Assembly (NCBI GenBank): GCA_021778315.1
Contig: JAJYCQ010000003.1
Span: 18,275-82,274, forward strand
Source: Acidobacteriota bacterium
GTDB taxonomy: Bacteria > Acidobacteriota > Terriglobia > Terriglobales > Acidobacteriaceae
Reading direction: 5' to 3'
Length of the DNA stretch: 64,000 bases
Both the position numbers and the translations under genes were made by a program. Each line of letters begins with the position of its first letter. Position 1 is the first letter of the stretch. The notes beneath the pieces were generated by a model that was not told the origin of the DNA, did not search any database, and saw only the letters and a program-made list of their open reading frames with translations. Shown in pieces: positions 25,316 through 33,779 of this stretch.

Positions 25316-26559
25316 GTTCAAACCCCAGCACCAGGCCGCAACCCGTCCTCCTCATCCACGGCGGAGCCTGGGCCATGCCCGACGACGCCGTAGCCGCCCA
25401 CGAGCGAGGCATCGCCGCCGCCCTCGCCGCCGGCTGGTCCGCCCTCTCCCGCGGCGGCACCGCCGTCGATGCCGTCGAAGCCGCCGTCACCATCATGGAA
25501 GACGACGACACCTTCGACGCCGGCCGCGGCTCTTTCCTCACCCGCGACGGCCGCGTCCAGCTCGACGCCCTCCTCATGAACGGCTCCGACCTCCGCACCG
25601 GAGGAGTCGCCTGCGTCGAACGTCTCCGCAACCCCATCCAGGCCGCCCGCCTCGTCCTCGAAAAATCCCCCCACGTCTATTTCGTCGGCACCGGAGCCGA
25701 GCGCTTCGCCACCCAGCACGGCATGCGACTCATCGACAACACCGAACTCATCGTCCCCCGCGAGCGCAACCGCCTCATGGCCTTCCAGCGAGCCGAAGCC
25801 GCCGGCGCACCCGACACCACCTTCTCCGGCAACTCCGAATTCACCAACCCCACCGCCCCCGTCATCTCGACCGAAGCGCAGTCGGCGTCCCCGGCGGACG
25901 TTCTTCGTCCGATGGGGTGGGAGCGCAGTGGAGAGACCTCTGTATTCCCCGCCGCCAATAGTCCCACAAGCTCATCCCACCTCAGCTCTGTCCGCCTTGA
26001 AGGGGACGGGCTTCAGCCCGTCCATTCAGCCCCCAAAGCAGCAGGGGCTTTAGCCCCGGAGGGAGCGCTCGCCCAGACCGCCCTCGACGCCGAAGCCCTC
26101 CGCACCCTCCCCGACGAGCTCCGCATCGAAGACCCCACCCTCCACTCCCACGACACCGTAGGAGCGGTCGCCCTCGACCAATACGGCAACATCGCCGCGG
26201 GCACCTCCACCGGAGGAACCCTCAGCAAAGCCCCCGGCCGCGTAGGCGACAGCTCCCTCATCGGCTGCGGCTGCTACGCCGACAACCTCTCTGCCGCGGT
26301 CTCCCTCACCGGCTGGGGAGAGCCCATCATGAAACTCGTCCTCGGCAAGTGGGCGGTCGACCGCGTAGCCGCAGGAGCCACCCCGCAAGACGCCGCCTCC
26401 GAAGCCATCGCCTACCTCTACAACCGCCTCGGAGGCCACGGAGGCATCATCCTCCTCGGCCCCGACGGCCAGATCGGCATAGCCCACAACACCCCCCGCA
26501 TGGCCTGGGGCATCGCCACCGCCGCCGGCCACCAACTAGGCATCACCCGCAACCCCTGA
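25312..26559 (+). CDS. Isoaspartyl peptidase/L-asparaginase with repeat-derived insertion
   Basis: A 415-residue N-terminal-nucleophile hydrolase that removes isoaspartyl residues from peptides and hydrolyses asparagine. The start MSSNPSTRPQ overlaps the previous stop. N-terminal HGGAWAM and DAVEAAVTIMEDDDTFDAGRG match the alpha subunit; the autocleavage nucleophile is T282 in HDTVGAVALDQ, followed by TSTGGTLSKAPGRVGDS. E. coli IaaA has its Thr near 179 in 321 residues, so the alpha part here is about 100 residues longer. The extra part (about residues 180-252) is low-complexity and encoded by intergenic-type repeats. It lies in the disordered tail before the cleavage site, where it should be tolerated. 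Confidence 0.88.
   Translation: MSSNPSTRPQPVLLIHGGAWAMPDDAVAAHERGIAAALAAGWSALSRGGTAVDAVEAAVTIMEDDDTFDAGRGSFLTRDGRVQLDALLMNGSDLRTGGVACVERLRNPIQAARLVLEKSPHVYFVGTGAERFATQHGMRLIDNTELIVPRERNRLMAFQRAEAAGAPDTTFSGNSEFTNPTAPVISTEAQSASPADVLRPMGWERSGETSVFPAANSPTSSSHLSSVRLEGDGLQPVHSAPKAAGALAPEGALAQTALDAEALRTLPDELRIEDPTLHSHDTVGAVALDQYGNIAAGTSTGGTLSKAPGRVGDSSLIGCGCYADNLSAAVSLTGWGEPIMKLVLGKWAVDRVAAGATPQDAASEAIAYLYNRLGGHGGIILLGPDGQIGIAHNTPRMAWGIATAAGHQLGITRNP
25861..26066. repeat. Intergenic-type repeats inside a coding region
   Basis: 25861-25948 resembles the GTCATCTCGACC...AGTGGAGAGACC class of acidobacterial intergenic repeat. 25996-26066 holds two palindromes of the class found at 30.6 and 37.8 kb: GACGGGCTTCAGCCCGTC and GGGGCTTTAGCCCC. 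All are in frame within the isoaspartyl peptidase gene. Confidence 0.75.
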
Positions 26560-26622
26560 CAAACGCGCCTGCTCCTGCTTTTGCTAAACGCTAAAAGCCA
26601 ATCCCCACATCATCCAACTCCC

Positions 26623-27384
26623 ATGCCCCCCGAACCCCTCCCCGAGCCCGACTCCCCCCACCCACCCCTCACCCCCGAGCAGGCCGACAAGCTCCCCCAC
26701 ATCCATCGCCTGCTCCTCGGCTACTACGGCCAGCCCAAGCCCCACACTCCCACCGACCCCCTCACCCAGCTCATCTATTCCATCCTCGCCTCCCGCACCA
26801 AGACCCTCGCCGCCCAGCAAGTCCTCCGCGACCTCGAGCGCACCCTCCACGCCGGCCCCAACAACTGGGAGCCCCTCCGCGACGTCTCCCTCCCCGACCT
26901 CGAGCGAGCCCTCGCCATCGTCACCTTCCCCGAGCAGAAGGCTCCGCGACTCAAAGCCCTCCTCGAACAAATCACCGCCCGCGTCGGCTCTCTCACCCTC
27001 GACTTCCTCGCCAGGTACCGCACCGAAAAAATCCGCGACTGGCTCGAGCAATTCGAAGGCATCGGCCCACAAATCTCCGCCGCTGTCGTCAACTTCAGCA
27101 CCCTCCGCCGCCGCGCCCTCTCCATCGACGCCAACCACCTCCGCGTCATCCAGCGCCTCTGCGTCGTCCCCCGCGCCGACGCCGCCACCACCGAATCCCG
27201 CCTCATGCGCCTCGTCCCCGAAACCTGGGACGCCGCCCTCCTCGACGACCACCACACCCTCATCCAGCTCCACGCCCACACCCTCTGCACCTTCGCCCAC
27301 CCCAAATGCGCCCCCTGCCCCCTGCTCAAAATCTGCCCCTCTGGCCAGCGCAACCTCGCCGAACTCCATCTCACCAGCACGTAG
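26623..27384 (+). CDS. Endonuclease III-like DNA glycosylase, Lys replaced
   Basis: A 253-residue HhH-GPD protein of base-excision repair. The helix-hairpin-helix is FEGIGPQISAAVV (about 144-156), the catalytic Asp is D169 in LSIDANHLRV, and an iron-sulphur loop is formed by C222-x6-C229-x2-C232-x5-C238, exactly as in Nth. The Nth lysine that forms the Schiff base (GVGRKTA) is Gln150 here (GIGPQIS), so AP-lyase chemistry should be absent and the enzyme may be a monofunctional glycosylase, as MutY is with Ser. The N-terminal 18 residues are Pro/Glu-rich. The start was taken at the ATG at 26623; upstream sequence is repeat-like. Confidence 0.8.
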   Translation: MPPEPLPEPDSPHPPLTPEQADKLPHIHRLLLGYYGQPKPHTPTDPLTQLIYSILASRTKTLAAQQVLRDLERTLHAGPNNWEPLRDVSLPDLERALAIVTFPEQKAPRLKALLEQITARVGSLTLDFLARYRTEKIRDWLEQFEGIGPQISAAVVNFSTLRRRALSIDANHLRVIQRLCVVPRADAATTESRLMRLVPETWDAALLDDHHTLIQLHAHTLCTFAHPKCAPCPLLKICPSGQRNLAELHLTST

Positions 27385-27527
27385 AGAATCTCTCCAGCGG
27401 GTACCAGCCAAGGCACCCTTGCCGCTGCTTGTTCTCATGTCCTCAGGCCCCAGCGTGCAGCTTCCCGACGCGCTCTTCTTTGCGTTCGTTCCTTCCAGCT
27501 CTGCGCGCCAAGCATCTAAACTAATCC

Positions 27528-28469
27528 ATGATGGATCTCCAGAACCTCACCGACCACTTCGCCATCCCCGGCGTCCTCGCCTTCTCCCAAAATGAGAACG
27601 GCCTCCTCCGCGCCTCCATCACCACGCCCGCCTGCACCGCCGAGCTCTACCTCCAGGGCGCTCACCTCACCCAATGGCAGCCCGCCGACCAGCAGCCCGT
27701 CCTCTTCCTCTCGGAGCGCTCCGCCTTCACCCCCGGCAAGGCCATCCGCGGAGGTATCCCCCTCATCTTTCCTTGGTTCGGAGGCCGCACCGCCACCCCC
27801 GAAAACCAGCGCACTGACGGCCCCTCCCACGGCTTCGCCCGCACCAGCGACTGGACCCTCGCCTTCGCCGCCCTCGCCGGAGACGACCTACACCTCACCC
27901 TCACCCTCTCGCCCAACGACGCCACCCGGGCCCTCGGCTACGACCACTTCCAGCTCGTCTACCAGCTCACCCTCGGCGCCGAGCTCCGCCTCCAACTCAC
28001 CGTCGCCAACCAGGCCACCACCCCCCTCACCTTCGAGGAAGCCTTCCACACCTACCTCTCCGTCGGCGACGCCCAGCAGATCTCCATCACCGGCCTCTCC
28101 GACACCGACTACCTCGACAAAACCGATGACCTCAAGCCCAAACACCAGACCGACACCCTCCTCAAGCTCACCCACGAAACTGACCGCCCCTACCTCAACA
28201 CCATAGCCACCCTCAACCTCGACGACCCCATCCTCCACCGCCGCATCACCGTCTGCAAAGCCAATTCAAAGTCCACAGTCATCTGGAACCCCTGGTCCGA
28301 GCTCACCGCCAAACTCGCCGACATGGACCCCAACGGCTGGCTCACCATGACCTGCATCGAGACCGCCAACGTAGGCCCCAACGCCATCACCCTCGCCCCC
28401 GGCCAGCAGCACGCCATGGAAGCCCACCTCTTCGCCCAAACCTTCGCCCCCAACTTCACCCCTGAGTAA
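27528..28469 (+). CDS. D-hexose-6-phosphate mutarotase
   Basis: A 313-residue aldose 1-epimerase-fold enzyme of the YeaD/Ymr099c type, which interconverts anomers of glucose-6-phosphate. Signatures: GAHLTQWQP, RGGIPLIFPWFG, SHGFARTSDWTL (catalytic His region), FEEAFHTYLSVGD, and the C-terminal ETANVGPNAITLAPGQQH. Length fits the family. It stands alone, followed by a repeat-filled gap. Confidence 0.87.
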   Translation: MMDLQNLTDHFAIPGVLAFSQNENGLLRASITTPACTAELYLQGAHLTQWQPADQQPVLFLSERSAFTPGKAIRGGIPLIFPWFGGRTATPENQRTDGPSHGFARTSDWTLAFAALAGDDLHLTLTLSPNDATRALGYDHFQLVYQLTLGAELRLQLTVANQATTPLTFEEAFHTYLSVGDAQQISITGLSDTDYLDKTDDLKPKHQTDTLLKLTHETDRPYLNTIATLNLDDPILHRRITVCKANSKSTVIWNPWSELTAKLADMDPNGWLTMTCIETANVGPNAITLAPGQQHAMEAHLFAQTFAPNFTPE

Positions 28470-28513
28470 CCCAACCCCAAGCCCCAATTCTTCGCCTTCG
28501 CCGCTGCCCTCAC

Positions 28514-28666
28514 CCTTGCCGTTGCCTTTGCTCTTGCCCTTGCTTTTGCTTTTGCTTTTGCTTTTCTGGCTGTCATTCCCGCAGGGAATCTGCTTCTGCC
28601 CTCGCCCTTGCCGTTGCCGTTGCCTTTGCCCATGCTCTTGCTTTTCTTTCTGTCATTCCCGCAATG
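28514..28666. repeat. Second TTGC-rich minisatellite with palindrome elements
   Basis: Imperfect TTGC(C/T)T-type hexamers at 28514-28566 run into TTCTGGCTGTCATTCCCGC... with inverted repeat ATTCCC/GGGAAT (28575-28589). Compared with the 24.5 kb copy, the stem has gained a matching base on each side. A second degenerate element near 28649 has a broken stem. More TTGCCTTT units continue to 28693. Confidence 0.75.
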
Positions 28667-28742
28667 AATCTGCGCCCGTCCTTGCCTTTGCCTTTAGCTA
28701 GAAGCTAAAGGCTAGAAGCTAGTACCCACCACCCAATCCCCA

Positions 28743-29303
28743 ATGACCCTCATCCTCGCCTCCGCCTCCCCCCGTCGCCGCGACCTCCTCCTCCAGGCCG
28801 GCCTCCGTTTCGACGTCCTGCCCGCCGACATCGACGAGTCGCTCCGCCCCAACGAATCTCCCACCAAATACGTCCAGCGTCTCGCCCTCGAGAAGGCCCG
28901 CGCCCTCCACGCCCTTCACCCCAGGGCCACCATTCTCGGCGCAGACACCACCGTCGTCCTCGACTCCAAAATCCTCAACAAACCCACCGACCTCGCCGAC
29001 GCCGAGCGAATGCTCTACGCCCTCTCCTCCCGAGCCCACCAGGTCCACACCGGCATCGCCGTCCTCACCCCCACCTCCCGCCGCACCCACGTCGAGACCA
29101 CCACCGTCTTCTTCTCCCCCATTCCCGACGAAGACCTGGCCCACTACCTCTCCACCGGCGACTCCCTCGACAAAGCCGGAGCCTACGGCATCCAGGGCTA
29201 CGCCGCCCGCTGGATCCACCGCATCGAAGGCGACTTCTTCAACGTCATGGGCCTCCCCATCGCCGCCACCATCCGCCTCCTCCGCGAATCCAACGCCCTC
29301 TAA
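28743..29303 (+). CDS. maf: Maf-family nucleotide pyrophosphatase
   Basis: A 186-residue house-cleaning enzyme hydrolysing non-canonical NTPs (dTTP/UTP type). Opening LILASASPRRRDLLLQAGL is the phosphate-binding signature; ILGADTTVVLDSKIL carries the catalytic Asp; KPTDLADAERML and the closing DKAGAYGIQGYAARWIHRIE are diagnostic. Length is normal. It is preceded by a repeat-filled gap and converges with the M20 peptidase gene. Confidence 0.92.
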   Translation: MTLILASASPRRRDLLLQAGLRFDVLPADIDESLRPNESPTKYVQRLALEKARALHALHPRATILGADTTVVLDSKILNKPTDLADAERMLYALSSRAHQVHTGIAVLTPTSRRTHVETTTVFFSPIPDEDLAHYLSTGDSLDKAGAYGIQGYAARWIHRIEGDFFNVMGLPIAATIRLLRESNAL

Positions 29304-29369
29304 CTAACCCGCCTGTCTCCCGGCTATCTCCCGCCGTCCCCACACGACCCGGGTTCGCAGCATCTCTGT

Positions 29370-30503
29370 TCAAACCTCCGCGATCATTCCAGCCAGCAGC
29401 GCCGTCCGCTCCACCAGATGCCCCACCACCACATGCTCATGCGCCGCATGAGCCCCCCCCCCCCCCGCACCCATCCCATCCAGCGTCGCGACTCCCATCG
29501 CCGCCGTAAAGTTCCCATCCGACCCCCCCCCGGTCGCGGCCTCCTCCAGCATCATCCCCATCTCCCCCGCCAACCTCTTCGCCAGCCGAAACAGCTTCAC
29601 CGTCCCCGCCTTCCGCTCCATAGGAGGCCGATTAATCCCCCCCGACACCGTCAATCTGCAAGCCGAATCCGTCACCTTCAACCCCCGAAACATCTTCTCC
29701 ACCCGCGCCGCATCCCCCGCCTTCGCAATCCGAATGTCCACCTCCGCCACGCACTCCGCGGCCACCACATTCGACCGCGTCCCCCCCGCAATCACCCCCA
29801 CATTCACCGTCAACCCCCTGCTCAAATCCGTAAACCCCGACACCCTCTCCACCAGCCGAGCCATCTCCAGCACCGCCGAGTGCCCACTCCCAAAATCCAC
29901 TCCAGCATGGGCCCCCACACCCTCCACCCGCAGCTCGAAGTGCCCCACACCCTTCCTCGCGGTCTTATAGGCCAGCCCCTGCGCAGGCTCCATCACCAAC
30001 ACCGCCTCACACTCCGCCGCCACCCGCTCCGTAATCCCCCGCGACACCGGACTCCCCACCTCCTCCTCGCTCACCAGCAGCAGCGTCACCGGCCGCAATA
30101 GCCCCAACTCCCTCACCGCCGCGATCGCCTCCAGCGCCATCACCACCCCGGCCTTCATATCCACCACCCCGGGCCCCCAAAGCTTCCCCTCGGCCTCCCG
30201 CCATGGCATCTTCGCCAGCGTCCCCATCGGCCAAACCGTATCCAGATGCCCCAGCAACAGCACCCTCCCCACTCCCCTCCGCGCCACCCCAAACGGAATC
30301 TCCAGAACATCCCCAAACCCCTTTTGCCGATGCCGCTTGACCTTCCCGCCGAGCTCCTCCGCCCACCCCACCACCAACTTCCCCGCCCGATCCACCGCAG
30401 CCTTATCCTCACTAGGCGACTCGACCTCCACCAACTCCCGCAGCCGCGCCCTCAGCCGCCCCTCCCCCGCCTCAACCACCCGAACCACATCCATCATTCG
30501 CAT
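29370..30503 (-). CDS. M20-family metallopeptidase (carboxypeptidase G2-like)
   Basis: A 377-residue zinc peptidase. Metal and catalytic motifs are in order: LLLGHLDTVWP (His and Asp), WGPGVVDMKAG (bridging Asp), LLVSEEEVGS (catalytic and metal Glu), VMEPAQ (Glu), and a C-terminal AHAAHEHV (His). The lid domain (VGAHAGVDFGSGHSAVLEM) is present. No signal peptide is seen. The coding strand has a run of 14 G at 29466-29453, encoding a Gly stretch beside the last metal ligand, and one of 9 G at 29531-29523. One slippage event would frameshift the gene. Substrate may be an N-acyl or glutamyl compound; not determinable. Confidence 0.83.
   Translation of the reverse strand: MRMMDVVRVVEAGEGRLRARLRELVEVESPSEDKAAVDRAGKLVVGWAEELGGKVKRHRQKGFGDVLEIPFGVARRGVGRVLLLGHLDTVWPMGTLAKMPWREAEGKLWGPGVVDMKAGVVMALEAIAAVRELGLLRPVTLLLVSEEEVGSPVSRGITERVAAECEAVLVMEPAQGLAYKTARKGVGHFELRVEGVGAHAGVDFGSGHSAVLEMARLVERVSGFTDLSRGLTVNVGVIAGGTRSNVVAAECVAEVDIRIAKAGDAARVEKMFRGLKVTDSACRLTVSGGINRPPMERKAGTVKLFRLAKRLAGEMGMMLEEAATGGGSDGNFTAAMGVATLDGMGAGGGGAHAAHEHVVVGHLVERTALLAGMIAEV
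29453..29466 (-). repeat. G14 homopolymer in M20 peptidase gene
   Basis: Fourteen consecutive C on the plus strand (G on coding strand), with a second run of nine at 29523-29531. Both are within the open reading frame near its 3' end, where slippage would alter or remove the last metal-binding His. Confidence 0.85.
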
Positions 30504-30559
30504 CCCAATACCCTACCGCCCCACCCCACCCACCGTCACCTCCGCTATTGCCTGATCCA

Positions 30560-30640
30560 CCGGAGGGAGCAGGGGCCTTCAGGCCCCTGAATTCATCCGC
30601 CCAACGAAAAGGGGCTTCAGCCCCGGCCCCCAGCCACGCG
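30560..30640. repeat. Palindromic GGGGCCTTCAGGCCCC / GGGGCTTCAGCCCC pair
   Basis: Two palindromes about 30 bases apart just upstream of lpxC, of the same class as those at 26.0 and 37.8 kb. They overlap an in-frame upstream extension of lpxC and argue that the true start lies downstream. Confidence 0.75.
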
Positions 30641-30667
30641 AAGCCTCCCGCCCTCCGCGCAGCAGCT

Positions 30668-31702
30668 GTGGTAAATTTGCCACACTCCCCCCTCGAAATC
30701 TCGTTATACCCTTCCATTTGTCAGCCTCTGCGAGCGCCCAGCCTGTCCAACACTCCCCAATTCGAGCACACGATTCACGCCCCCCTCGACTTCCAGGGCA
30801 TCGGCCTTCACTCCGGCGCCGCCGTCACCATGCGACTCATCCCCGCTCCCGCCGGCTCCGGCATCGTCTTCCGCCGCTCTGACCTCGACAACTTCGAGAT
30901 CCCCGCGACGGGTCGCAATGTGGCGCGCGTCTCCTACGCCACCTCCCTCATGCGCCAGGGCGTACTCATCCAAACCACCGAGCACCTCCTCTCCGCTCTC
31001 ATCGGCCTCGGCGTCGACAACATCATCGTCGAAATCGACAACCTCGAGGTCCCCATCCTCGACGGCAGCTCCCTCCCCTACGTCGCCGCCATCCTCGCCA
31101 ACGGCCTCAAGCGCCAGCGCCGCAAGCGCGAGTACATCCGCATCCTCAAGCCCATCGAAGTCAAGGAAGCCTCGCCCCAGGGCGACAAGTTCATCGGCCT
31201 CTATCCCGGCGACGGATACTCCATCCACTACTCCATCGACTTCCCCGAGCCCATCGGCCACGACACCTTCACTGGCGACCTCGAAGCCGGAGCCTACGCC
31301 GACCTCATTGCCCCCGCCCGCACCTTCGGCTTCAAAGAAGACGAGGCCATGCTCCGCAACATGGGCCTCATCCGCGGCGTATCCGACGACTCCGCCATCA
31401 TCGTCACCCGCTCCACTCCCACCCACACCGGCTCCGTCCAGAACGGCCCTCTCCGTTTCTCCGACGAGTTCGTCCGCCACAAAGTCCTCGACCTCATCGG
31501 CGACCTCGCCCTCGCCGGCCGCCGCATCTGGGGCCACGTCGTCGCCGAGCGAGCTGGCCACGCCATGCACACCGCCCTGGTCCAAAAGCTCCTCCGCGAC
31601 CGCTCCACCTGGGAGCTAGCCCACCGCTTCGAGACCCCCACCAACTCCACCCACACCAGCTCCGAAGCCGAAGCCCCCGTCCTCGCCTTTCAAAACATTT
31701 GA
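30668..31702 (+). CDS. lpxC: UDP-3-O-acyl-GlcNAc deacetylase LpxC
   Basis: The committed zinc enzyme of lipid A synthesis. Core motifs are present: HTIHAPLDFQGIGLHSG, the zinc-binding LIQTTEHLLSALIGLGVDN (His), LEVPILDGSSLPYV, the FGFKEDEAM loop, HKVLDLIGDLALAG (His and Asp) and RAGHAMHTALV. The homologous part begins near codon 70 of a frame open from 30548. I place the start at the in-frame GTG 30668 because the upstream part is palindromic repeat; a TTG at 30677 is also possible and none has a clear ribosome site. The C-terminus has a short Thr/Ser/Glu tail. Confidence 0.92.
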   Translation: MVNLPHSPLEISLYPSICQPLRAPSLSNTPQFEHTIHAPLDFQGIGLHSGAAVTMRLIPAPAGSGIVFRRSDLDNFEIPATGRNVARVSYATSLMRQGVLIQTTEHLLSALIGLGVDNIIVEIDNLEVPILDGSSLPYVAAILANGLKRQRRKREYIRILKPIEVKEASPQGDKFIGLYPGDGYSIHYSIDFPEPIGHDTFTGDLEAGAYADLIAPARTFGFKEDEAMLRNMGLIRGVSDDSAIIVTRSTPTHTGSVQNGPLRFSDEFVRHKVLDLIGDLALAGRRIWGHVVAERAGHAMHTALVQKLLRDRSTWELAHRFETPTNSTHTSSEAEAPVLAFQNI

Positions 31703-31718
31703 CCTCATCCAGACGCCT

Positions 31719-31756
31719 GTCATCCTGAGCGCAGCGCAGCGGAGTCGAAGGACCCC
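31719..31756. repeat. GTCATCCTGAGCG... intergenic repeat
   Basis: A copy of the GTCATCCTGAGCGCAGCG...GTCGAAGGACC element between lpxC and folK. Related copies lie at 33888-33913, 37691-37712 (truncated) and 38151-38204 (with inserted palindrome), all in the same orientation and all left of 41 kb. Confidence 0.75.
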
Positions 31757-31819
31757 GAGAAACTCCGCCCCGCCCATACCGCACGCTCCTTTCAGCCACT
31801 ACAGCCGGAATAATCCTCC

Positions 31820-32311
31820 ATGACCGCCGCCATCGCCCTAGGCTCGAACCTCCCCTCCGCTTTCGGCCCTCCCGACGCCAACCTCCGCGAAGCCCTCCAC
31901 CGCCTCGCCACCCTCGGCCGCGTCACCGCCGTCTCCAGCTTCCACGCCACCGACCCCGTAGGCTATCTCGATCAGCCGCAATTCCTCAACGCCGCCGCCC
32001 TCCTCGACACCACCCTCCCCCCACTCGACCTACTCCACAGCCTCCTGGCCATCGAGCACGCCATGGGCCGCGACCGCACCAATACCCCAGCCAAAGGCCC
32101 CCGCATCATCGACCTCGACCTCCTCCTCTACACCGACGACCACGCCGTCTCCCAACTCGTCACCACCCCCGAGCTCACCCTCCCCCACCCCTCCCTCCAC
32201 GAGCGCCGCTTCGTCCTCGCCCCCCTGGCCGAAATCGCCCCCACCCTCCAGCACCCCACCCTCCACCGCACCATCGCCGACCTCCTCCAATCGCTACCCG
32301 CACATCCCTAA
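31820..32311 (+). CDS. folK: 2-amino-4-hydroxy-6-hydroxymethyl-dihydropteridine pyrophosphokinase
   Basis: A 163-residue folate-pathway enzyme transferring pyrophosphate from ATP to the pterin alcohol. N-terminal AIALGSNLPS, SSFHATDPVGYLDQPQFLNAA, LLAIEHAMGRDRT and the signature KGPRIIDLDLLLY (two metal-binding Asp) are all present, followed by LPHPSLHERRFVLAPLAEIAP. Length is typical. Its stop overlaps the convergent gene's stop by four bases. Confidence 0.92.
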   Translation: MTAAIALGSNLPSAFGPPDANLREALHRLATLGRVTAVSSFHATDPVGYLDQPQFLNAAALLDTTLPPLDLLHSLLAIEHAMGRDRTNTPAKGPRIIDLDLLLYTDDHAVSQLVTTPELTLPHPSLHERRFVLAPLAEIAPTLQHPTLHRTIADLLQSLPAHP

Positions 32312-33237
32312 AACGGCAGCCGCGCCGTAAGAATCGTCGCGTGGTTATACGTATTGAAGTGCGTCAACGATATCTGCTCGCCCGCACCAAACGTCAAGCC
32401 CAACCGCCCCGGCCTTCCCGCCGCATCATGCGTCAGCGCGATCCTCCCAATCACAATCCCCGGAGTCGCATACGTCACACTCTTCCCGTCATTCGCCCCG
32501 CCCTTGAAGAAGCTCGAATTGAACTCCACCTCCGGCCAGAACAGCCGGGCCACGCCCCTCTTCGCCAACCGGTATTGAATCGTGTTGTTCCACGCAATCA
32601 CATGCCCCAGCCCCTTCGTATTCGTCACCGGCAGCGATCCCCCCGCAGTCGACGTCAGCGCCAGCAGCCCAAACCCCTTCCCCACCGCCAGCGTCGGAGT
32701 CACCACCGCGCAGCACAACCCGTTCGCGTTCTTCCCCGTAGGAATCGACCCCGCCAGAAACACCGTCACAATCCCATTTCCATGCTCCTCGTTCCGCGCG
32801 AAGAACCTCTCCTTCGCCAGAAACGACACATCCCCAAACCCATCCGACTCGCCATTCGACCGATTAAGAAACGGCGGAACATTCACAATAATCTCCGTAT
32901 GCTTCTCCGGAATAAACTCCAGCCCCTTCCCATTCCCATAGTTCCAGATCGCCTTCCCACTAGTCGTGTACTGATGCACAAAGTCCGTCCGCAACTCCTG
33001 CTCCAGCCGAGGAGTCACCGTCACCAGCGGAGTCACCCAATGCGGCTGCGCATCCTGCGTCGCCGTCACCCGAGCCTGGTACCTCCCAACGAACGTCTCC
33101 GCCCCCTTCACCCCACCCGCCTGTTGCGCTCCCGCACCCACAGCACCCACAATCAGGAGTACCGCAAACATACGTGCCCGCGCACGCACAACTCGCCCAC
33201 ATTCCAAAGCAACAACACAACTAGAAGTAGTTTTCAT
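32308..33237 (-). CDS. Secreted outer-membrane beta-barrel-like protein
   Basis: A 309-residue protein with an N-terminal signal sequence (hydrophobic MFAVLLIVGAVGAGAQ at about 22-37; the true start may be that Met). The mature part alternates short beta strands with aromatic ends (FVHQYTTSGKAIWNYGNG; GIVTVFLAGSIPTG; ATILTARLPF), ending in a terminal Phe as outer-membrane barrels do. It resembles transporter-like barrels seen in Acidobacteria. Function unknown. Confidence 0.7.
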   Translation of the reverse strand: MKTTSSCVVALECGRVVRARARMFAVLLIVGAVGAGAQQAGGVKGAETFVGRYQARVTATQDAQPHWVTPLVTVTPRLEQELRTDFVHQYTTSGKAIWNYGNGKGLEFIPEKHTEIIVNVPPFLNRSNGESDGFGDVSFLAKERFFARNEEHGNGIVTVFLAGSIPTGKNANGLCCAVVTPTLAVGKGFGLLALTSTAGGSLPVTNTKGLGHVIAWNNTIQYRLAKRGVARLFWPEVEFNSSFFKGGANDGKSVTYATPGIVIGRIALTHDAAGRPGRLGLTFGAGEQISLTHFNTYNHATILTARLPF

Positions 33238-33321
33238 ATCAATACGATTTTACATAACGATTTTTCGATGTCCCTCCCGAACACACTCCACCCCTAAAAT
33301 CCTCATCAGGAGACCCACCCC

Positions 33322-33735
33322 ATGCCCGACGCAGACATCCTGCTCAAACCCCGCGAAGCCGCCACCGCCCTCGGCGTCAGCTACCCCACCCTCAAGCAGT
33401 GGATCCTCGCCGGAACCCTCAAGACCATCAAGACTCCCGGAGGCCACCACCGCATCCCCCAGTCTTCCCTCACTCCACTCATGAAGTCCAAACCCACCAC
33501 CACCCGCACCGCCTCACGCGAGCGTTTCCGCAACGTCAGCGGCCGCAATCAACTCGTCGGCACCATCGCCGAAGTAAAAATCAGCGGCCTCCTAGCCCAG
33601 GTCGTCCTCAAAATAGGAGACCAGTACATCACCTCGATCATCACCTCCGACGCCGCCCGCGAAATGCAGCTCCGCAAAGGCCAAACCGCCGGTGCCCTCA
33701 TGAAAGCCACCGAAGTCATGATCGTCCGCGTCTAA
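33322..33735 (+). CDS. HTH (MerR/excisionase type) plus TOBE-domain protein
   Basis: A 137-residue regulator. Residues 7-50 form a DNA-binding domain of the excisionase type (LLKPREAATALGVSYPTLKQ, then TIKTPGGHHRIP), and residues 70-137 a TOBE/mop domain (LVGTIAEVKISGLLAQVVLK; REMQLRKGQTAGALMKATEV) that binds molybdate or similar oxyanions. AGGAGA lies upstream of the ATG. Such two-domain proteins are molybdate-responsive regulators by analogy; no mod transport genes are adjacent. Confidence 0.85.
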   Translation: MPDADILLKPREAATALGVSYPTLKQWILAGTLKTIKTPGGHHRIPQSSLTPLMKSKPTTTRTASRERFRNVSGRNQLVGTIAEVKISGLLAQVVLKIGDQYITSIITSDAAREMQLRKGQTAGALMKATEVMIVRV

Positions 33736-33779
33736 TCCACCCACCCACCGCATCAACTACCGAAGCCCCACCACCGCCC

